DNA of 64,000 nucleotides from Fallopia convolvulus (Eukaryota; Streptophyta; Magnoliopsida; Caryophyllales; Polygonaceae): assembly GCA_964016875.1 (NCBI GenBank), contig OZ024730.1, positions 28,993,295-29,057,294 on the forward strand. Reading direction: 5' to 3'. Both the position numbers and the translations under genes were made by a program. Shown piece after piece: positions 58,171 to 64,000 of the stretch. The first letter of the stretch is position 1. Every line of letters begins with the position of its first letter. The notes beneath the pieces are model-generated. The model was not told where the DNA came from, did no database searches, and worked only from the letters and a program-made list of their open reading frames with translations.

Positions 58171-58620
58171 TACAAAATCAAGACTTGATCGAATAAAAGC
58201 ATATTTTCTAACCAAGAAACCGAATCCACATTTAGGAGTGACATTTACATGGACTTTCATCGAACACTTGGAGCGCAATGTTAGATCACTAGTCAATTTT
58301 AAAAGGCCAAAGGAGAAATAACAAGTGAACTTTAAAGACATCTAGGCATAAGCATAAAGAATGAGGATAGTATCAAGCCAATAAGCACATTCTACACTAC
58401 AAAATCAAGACATGATCGAATAAAAGCATAACTTCAAACCAAGAAACCGAATCCACATTTAAGAGTGACATTTACATGGACATTCATCGAACACTTGACG
58501 CGCAATGTTAGATCAATAGTCAATTTTTAAAGGCCAAAGGAGAAAAAACAAGTGAACTTTAAAGACATCTAGGCATAAGCATAAAGAATGAGGATAGTAT
58601 CAAGCCAATAAGCACATTCT

Positions 58621-60651
58621 CCATGTAAATGTCACTTCTAAATGTGGATTCGGTTTCTTGGTTTGAAGTTATGCTTTTATTCGATCAAGTCTTGATTTTG
58701 TAGTGCTGAATATGCTAATTGGCTTGACACTATACTCATTTTTTTATGCTTATGCCTAGATATATTTAAAGTTCACTTGCTTTTTCTCCTTTTTCCATTA
58801 AAATGACTTGTGATCTAACATTGCACGCCAAGTGTTCGATGAAATGTTCATGTAAATGTCATTCCTATATGTGGATTCGGTTTCTAGGTTCGAATCTATG
58901 CTTTTATTCGATCATGTCTTGATTTTGTAGTGTAGAATGTGCTTATTGGCTTGATACTATCCTCATTCTTTATGCTTATGCCTAGATGTCTTAAAAGTTC
59001 ACTTGTTATTTCTCCTTTGGCCTTTTAAAATTGACTAGTGATCTAACATTGCGCGCCAAGTGTTCGATGAAAGTCCATGTAAATGTCACTCCTAAATGTG
59101 GATTTGGTTTCTTGGTTAGAAAATATGCTTTTATTCGATCAAGTCTTGATTTTGTAGTGTAGAATGTGCTTATTGGCTTCATACTATCCTCATTCTTTAT
59201 GCTTATGCCTAGATGTCTTTAAAGTTCACTAGTTTTTTCTCCTTCTGCCTTTAAAATGACTTGTGATCTAACATTACGCGCCAAGTGTTCGATGAAATGT
59301 CCATGTAAATGTCACTCCTAAATGTGGATTCGGTTTCTAGGTTCGAATTTATGCTTTTATTCGATCCATCTTTATTTTGTAGTGTAGAATGTGCTTATTG
59401 GCTTGATACTATCCTTATTCTCTATGCTTATGCCTAGATGTCTTTAAAGTTCACTTGTTTTTTCTCCTTTGGCCTTTAAAAATTAAAAAGTGATCTAACA
59501 TTGCGCGCCAAGTGTTCGATGAATGTCCATGTAAATGTCACTTCTAAATGTGGATTCGGTTTCTTGGTTTGAAGTTATGCTTTTATTCGATCAAGTCTTG
59601 ATTTTGTAGTGCTGAATATGCTAATTGGCTTGACACTATACTCATTTTTTTATGCTTATGCCTAGATATATTTAAAGTTCACTTGCTTTTTCTCCTTTTT
59701 CCATTAAAATGACTTGTGATCTAACATTGCACGCCAAGTGTTCGATGAAATGTTCATGTAAATGTCATTCCTAAATGTGGATTCGGTTTCTAGGTTCGAA
59801 TCTATGCTTTTATTCGATCGGTCTTGATTTTGTAGTGTAGAATGTGCTTATTGGCTTCATACTATCCCCATTCTTTATGCTTATGCCGAGATGTCTTTAA
59901 AGTTCACTTGTTTTTGCTCCTTTAGCCTTTAAAATGACTTGTGATCTAACATTGCGCGCCAAGTATTCGATGAAATGTCCATGTAAATGTCACTCCTAAA
60001 TGTGGATTCGGTTTCTAGGTTCGAATTTATGTTTTTGTTCGATCCATCTTGATTTTGTAGTGTAGAATGTGCTTATTGGCTTGATACTATCCTCATTCTT
60101 TATGCTTATGCCTAGATGTGTTTAAAGTTCACTTGTTTTTTCTCCTTTGGCCTTTAAAAATTGAAAAGTGATCTAACATTGCGCGCCAAGTGTTCGATGA
60201 ATGTCCATGTAATTGTCACTTCTAAATGTGGATTCGGTTTCTTGGTTTGAAGTTATGCTTTTATTCGATCAAGTCTTGATTTTGTAGTGCTGAATATGCT
60301 AATTGGCTTGACACTATACTCATTTTTTTATGCTTATGCCTAGATATATTTAAAGTTCACTTGCTTTTTCTCCTTTTTCCATTAAAATGACTTGTGATCT
60401 AACATTGCACGCCAAGTGTTCGATGAAATGTTCATGTAAATGTCATTCCTAAATGTGGATTCGGTTTCTAGGTTCGAATCTATGCTTTTATTCGATCGGT
60501 CTTGATTTTGTAGTGTAGAATGTGCTTATTGGCTTCATACTATCCCCATTCTTTATGCTTATGCCGAGATGTCTTTAAAGTTCACTTGTTTTTGCTCCTT
60601 TAGCCTTTAAAATGACTTGTGATCTAACATTGCGCGCCAAGTATTCGATGA
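58621..60651 (-). repeat. Inverted satellite segment (9 monomers)
   Basis: At 58620/58621 the array turns from + (AGCACATTCT) to the reverse complement (CCATGTAAATGTCAC), and at about 60651/60652 it turns back (TATTCGATG to ACATTTACATGG). Inside, GTAGTGCTGAATATGC occurs at 58697, 59607 and 60286, showing internal steps of about 4 and 3 monomers. Private variants match + strand monomers at 57950-58440 and at 51950-52650, so the segment was copied from nearby and inverted. Confidence 0.95.
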
Positions 60652-63600
60652 CATTTACATGGACATTTCATCGAACACTGGGCCCGCAATGTTAGATCAC
60701 AAGTTATTTTAAACGCAAAAGGAGAAAAAGCTAGTAAACATTAAATATATCTAGGCATAAGCATAAAAAAATGAGTATAGTGTCAAGCCAATTAGCACAT
60801 TCTACACTACAAAATCAAGATGGATCGAATAAAAGCATAAATTCGAACCTAGAAACCGAATCCACATTTAGGAGTGACATTTACATGGACATTTTATCGA
60901 ACACTTGGCGCGCAATGTTAGATCACAAGTCATTTTAAAGGCAAAAGGAGAAAAAACAAGTGAACTTTAAAGACATCTAGGCATAAGCATAAAGAATGAG
61001 GATAGTATCAAGCCAATAAGCACATTCTACACCACAAAATCAAGACGGATCGAATAAAAGCATAAATTCGAACCTAGAAACCGAATCCACATTTAGGAGT
61101 GACATTAACATGGACATTTCATCGAACACTTGGCGCGCAATGTTAGATCACAAGTCATTTTAATGGCAAACGGACAAAAAGCAAGTGAACGTTAAATATA
61201 TCTAGGCATAAGCATAAAAAATGAGTATAGTGTCAAGCCAATTAGCAAATTTTGCACTAAAAAAATCAAGAACTTATCGAATAAAAGCATAACTTCAAAC
61301 CAAGAAACCGAATCCACATTTACGAGCGACATTTACATGGACATTCATCGAACACTTGGCGCGCAATGTTAGATCAATAGTCAATTTTTAAAGGCCAAAG
61401 GAGAAAATACAATAGAACTTTAAAGACATCTACGCATAAGCATAAAGAATGAGGATAGTATCAAGCCAATAAGCACATTCTACACTACAAAATCATGATG
61501 GATCGAATAAAAGTATAAATTCGAACCTAGAAACCGAATCCACATTTAGGAGTGACATGGACATTTCATCGAACACTTGGCGCGCAATGTTAGATAACAA
61601 GTCATTTTAAAGGCAGAAGGAGACAAAACAAGTGAACTTTAAATATATCTAGGCATAAGCATAAAAAAAAGAGTATAGTGTCAAGCCAATTAGCATATTC
61701 TGCACTACAAATTCAAGACTTGATCGAATAAAAGCATAACTTCAAACCAAGAAACCGAATCCACATTAGGAGTGACATTTTCATGGACATTCATCGAACC
61801 CTTGGCGCGCAATGTTAGATCAATAGTCAATTTTTAAAGGCCAAAGGAGAAAAAACAAATGAACTTTAAAGACATCAAGGCATAAGCATAAAGAATGAGG
61901 ATAGTATGAAGCCAATAAGCACATTCTACAGTACAAAATCAGGATGGGTCGAATAAAAGCATAAATTCGAACCTAGAAACCGAATCCACATTTATGAATG
62001 ACATTTACATGGACATTTCATCGAACACTTGGCGCGCAATGTTAGATCACAAGTCATTTTAAAGGCAGAAGGAGAAAAAACAAGTGAACTTTAAAGACAT
62101 CTAGGCATAAGCATAAAGAATGAGGATAATATGAAGCCAATTAGCATATTCTGCACTACAAAATCAAGACCGATCGAATACAAGCACAACTTCAAACCAA
62201 GAAACCGAATCCACATTTAGGAATGACATTTACATGGACATTTCATCGAACACTTGGCGCGCAGTGTTAGATCACTAGTCAATTTTTAAAGTACAAAGGA
62301 GAAAAAACAAGTGAACTTTAAAGACATCTAGGCATAAGCCTAAAGAATGAGGATAGTATCAAGCCAATAAACACATTCTACACTACAAAATCAAGACTTG
62401 ATCGAATAAAAGCATAACTTCAAACCAAGAAACCGAATCCACATTTACGAGCGACATTTACATGGACATTCATCGTACACTTGGCGCGCAATGTTAGATC
62501 AATAGTCAATTTTTAAAGGCCAAAGGCGAAAAAACAAGTGAACTTTAAATATATCTAGGCATAAGCATAAAAAAATGAGTATAGTGTCAAGCCAATTAGC
62601 GCATTTTGCAATACAAAATCAAGACTTGATCGAATAAAAGTATAACTTCAAACCTAGAAACCGAATCCACATTTAGGAGTGACATTTACATGGACATTCA
62701 TCGAACACTTGGCGCAAAATGTTAGATCACTAGTCAATTTTTAAAGGCCAATGGAGAAAAAACAAGTGAACTTTAAAGACATCTAGGCATAAGCATAAAG
62801 AATGAGGATAGTTTCAAGTCAGTAAGCACATTCTACAATTACAAAATCAACATGGATCCAATAAAAGCATAAATTCGAACCTAGAAACCGAATACACATT
62901 TAGGAGTGACATTTACATGGACATTTCATCGAACACTTGGCCCGCAATGTTAGATCACAAGTCCATTTAAACGCAAAAGGAGAAAAAGCTAGTGAACATT
63001 AAATATATCTAGGCATAAGCATACAAAAATGAGTATAGTGTCAAGCCAATTAGCACATTCTACACTACAAAATTAAGATGGATCCAATAAAAGCATAAAT
63101 TCGAACCTAGAAACCGAATCCACATTTAGGAGTGACATTTACATGGACATTTCATCGAACACTTGGCGCGCAATGTTAGATCACAAGTCATTTTAAAGGC
63201 AAAAGGAGAAAAAACAAGTGAACTTTAAAGACATCTAGGCATTAGCATAAAGAATGAGGATAGTATCAAGCCAATAAGCACATTCTACACCACAAAATCA
63301 AGACGGATTGAATAAAAGCATAAATTCGAACCTAGAAACCGAATCCACATTTAGGAGTGACATTTACATGGACATTTCATTGAACACTTGGCGCGCAATG
63401 TTAGATCACAAGTCATTTTAGTGGCAAAAGGAGAAAAAGCAAGTGAACATTAAATATATCTAGGCATAAGCATAAAAACATGAGTATAGTGTCAAGCAAA
63501 TTAGCACATTTTGCACTAAAAAAAATAAAGAACTTATCGAATAAAAGCATAACTTCAAACCAAGAAACCGAATCCACATTTAGGAGTGACATTTACATGG

Positions 63601-64000
63601 ACATTTATCGAACACTTGGTGCGCAATGTTAGATCAATAGTCAATTTTTAAAGGCCAAAGGAGAAAATACAATAAAACTTTAAAGACATCTACGCATAAG
63701 CATAAAGAATGAGGATAGTATCAAGCCAATAAGCACATTCTACACTACAAAATCATGATGGATCGAATAAAAGCATAAATTCGAACCTAGAAACCGAATC
63801 CACATTGAGGAGTGACATTTACATGGACATTTCATTGAACACTTGGCGTGCAATGTTAGATCACAAGTCATTTTAAAGGCTAAAGGAGACAAAGCAAGTG
63901 AACTATAAATATATCTAGGCATAAGCATAAAAAAATGAGTATAGTGTCAATCCAATTAGCACATTTTGCACTACAAAATCAAGAACTTATCGAATAAAAG
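60652..64000 (+). repeat. 226-bp satellite array, block 6
   Basis: About 15 monomers in + orientation again, continuing beyond the window. An internal step of about 2.25 kb is visible: AAGCTAGTAAACATTAAATATATC near 60728 resembles AAGCTAGTGAACATTAAATATATC near 62986, and AAATCAAGAACTTATCG near 61263 recurs as AAAATAAAGAACTTATCG near 63522 and AAATCAAGAACTTATCG near 63976. Confidence 0.96.

Larger units (their letters stand above)
42530..58620 (+). repeat. 226-bp satellite array, block 5 (main array)
   Basis: About 70 monomers. It starts inside a monomer (AAAAGAGAAAAAA, then CAAGTGAACTTTAAAG). Two monomer types often alternate. Type A has CATTTTAAAGGC, TTTAAATATATC, GAGTATAGTGTC and GACTTGATCG. 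Type B has CAATTTTTAAAGGCC, TTTAAAGACATC, GAGGATAGTATC and GACCGATCG. Truncated monomers occur near 42910, 50710, 50960 and 53435. Open frames of about 60 codons occur by chance. Confidence 0.97.

Noticed and set aside
55689..63928. 60-78 codon frames within satellite monomers
   Set aside because: They occur in scattered monomers, start and stop at different places, and are lost by single changes in neighbouring monomers.
1..64000. Regularly spaced repeats that might be mistaken for a CRISPR array
   Set aside because: The repeat unit is about 226 bp with no short repeat/unique spacer pattern, and the whole unit is conserved. It is a plant satellite.
1..64000. CENP-B box or other known centromere-protein motif in the satellite
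   Set aside because: No match to the TTCGTTGGAAACGGGA-type box was seen. A centromere role cannot be claimed from sequence alone.
1..64000. tRNA, rRNA or telomere repeats
   Set aside because: No cloverleaf-forming sequence, rRNA-like core or TTTAGGG tandem array was seen on either strand. The tRNA-like strings at 10436, 16429 and 32416 are primer-binding sites.

Overview
This window is repetitive nuclear DNA from a flowering plant. I infer a eudicot, only weakly, from the captured gene fragments. I see no intact host gene, no rRNA or tRNA gene and no CRISPR array. The ground state is an AT-rich tandem satellite with a monomer of about 226 bp (spacings measured by eye 220-228 bp). It fills about 35 kb, roughly 150 monomers, in six blocks: 1-1074, 4421-9662, 18923-21471, 26966-31353, 42530-58620 and 60652-64000. 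A seventh stretch, 58621-60651, carries the same satellite in the opposite orientation. The array shows higher-order structure: a 1354-bp step (6640-9212), a nearly identical tandem pair with a 2498-bp step (45165-50150), a further copy of part of that region at 55050-58170, and an inverted segment forming a large imperfect palindrome centred near 58663.

Transposable elements are inserted into this array, and most still have target-site duplications that date the order of events. (1) A non-autonomous CACTA element at 1075-4420 (TSD AAG) carries exon pieces of at least three host genes: PRP19-like, a second conserved plant gene I cannot name, and pectin acetylesterase. (2) An LTR retrotransposon at 9663-18922 (TSD GAACC) has a tRNA-Asp-like primer site but no recognisable gag or pol. 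Inside it lies a reverse-oriented Ty3/gypsy element at 12217-16959 (TSD GAGTT) that codes only for a Gag-like protein, and inside that Gag gene is a solo LTR of a Sirevirus-like copia element at 12986-14805 (TSD GTCTT). That is three nested insertions. (3) A second non-autonomous CACTA element at 21472-26965 (TSD GCA) carries a fragment of the peroxisomal Lon protease gene LON2 and probably a piece of a MAP kinase gene. (4) A nearly full-length Sirevirus-like Ty1/copia element at 31354-42529 has a 5' LTR, gag, pol, a long accessory open reading frame, multiple polypurine tracts and a 3' LTR cut short by deletion. Its genes are broken by stops and frameshifts.

No element looks able to move by itself. 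The CACTA and TR-GAG-like elements would need partner-encoded enzymes, and the copia element has lost frame in several places and lacks one catalytic aspartate of reverse transcriptase. The most interesting signals are the two gene-capturing CACTA elements, their insertion only 3 bp apart in the satellite monomer, the satellite palindrome, the family-specific repeated words in two of the retroelements (GGGAAC in the copia family, CGAGGT in the outer LTR element), and the plant-specific accessory ORF of the copia element. Family names rest on remembered protein motifs, not on a database search.
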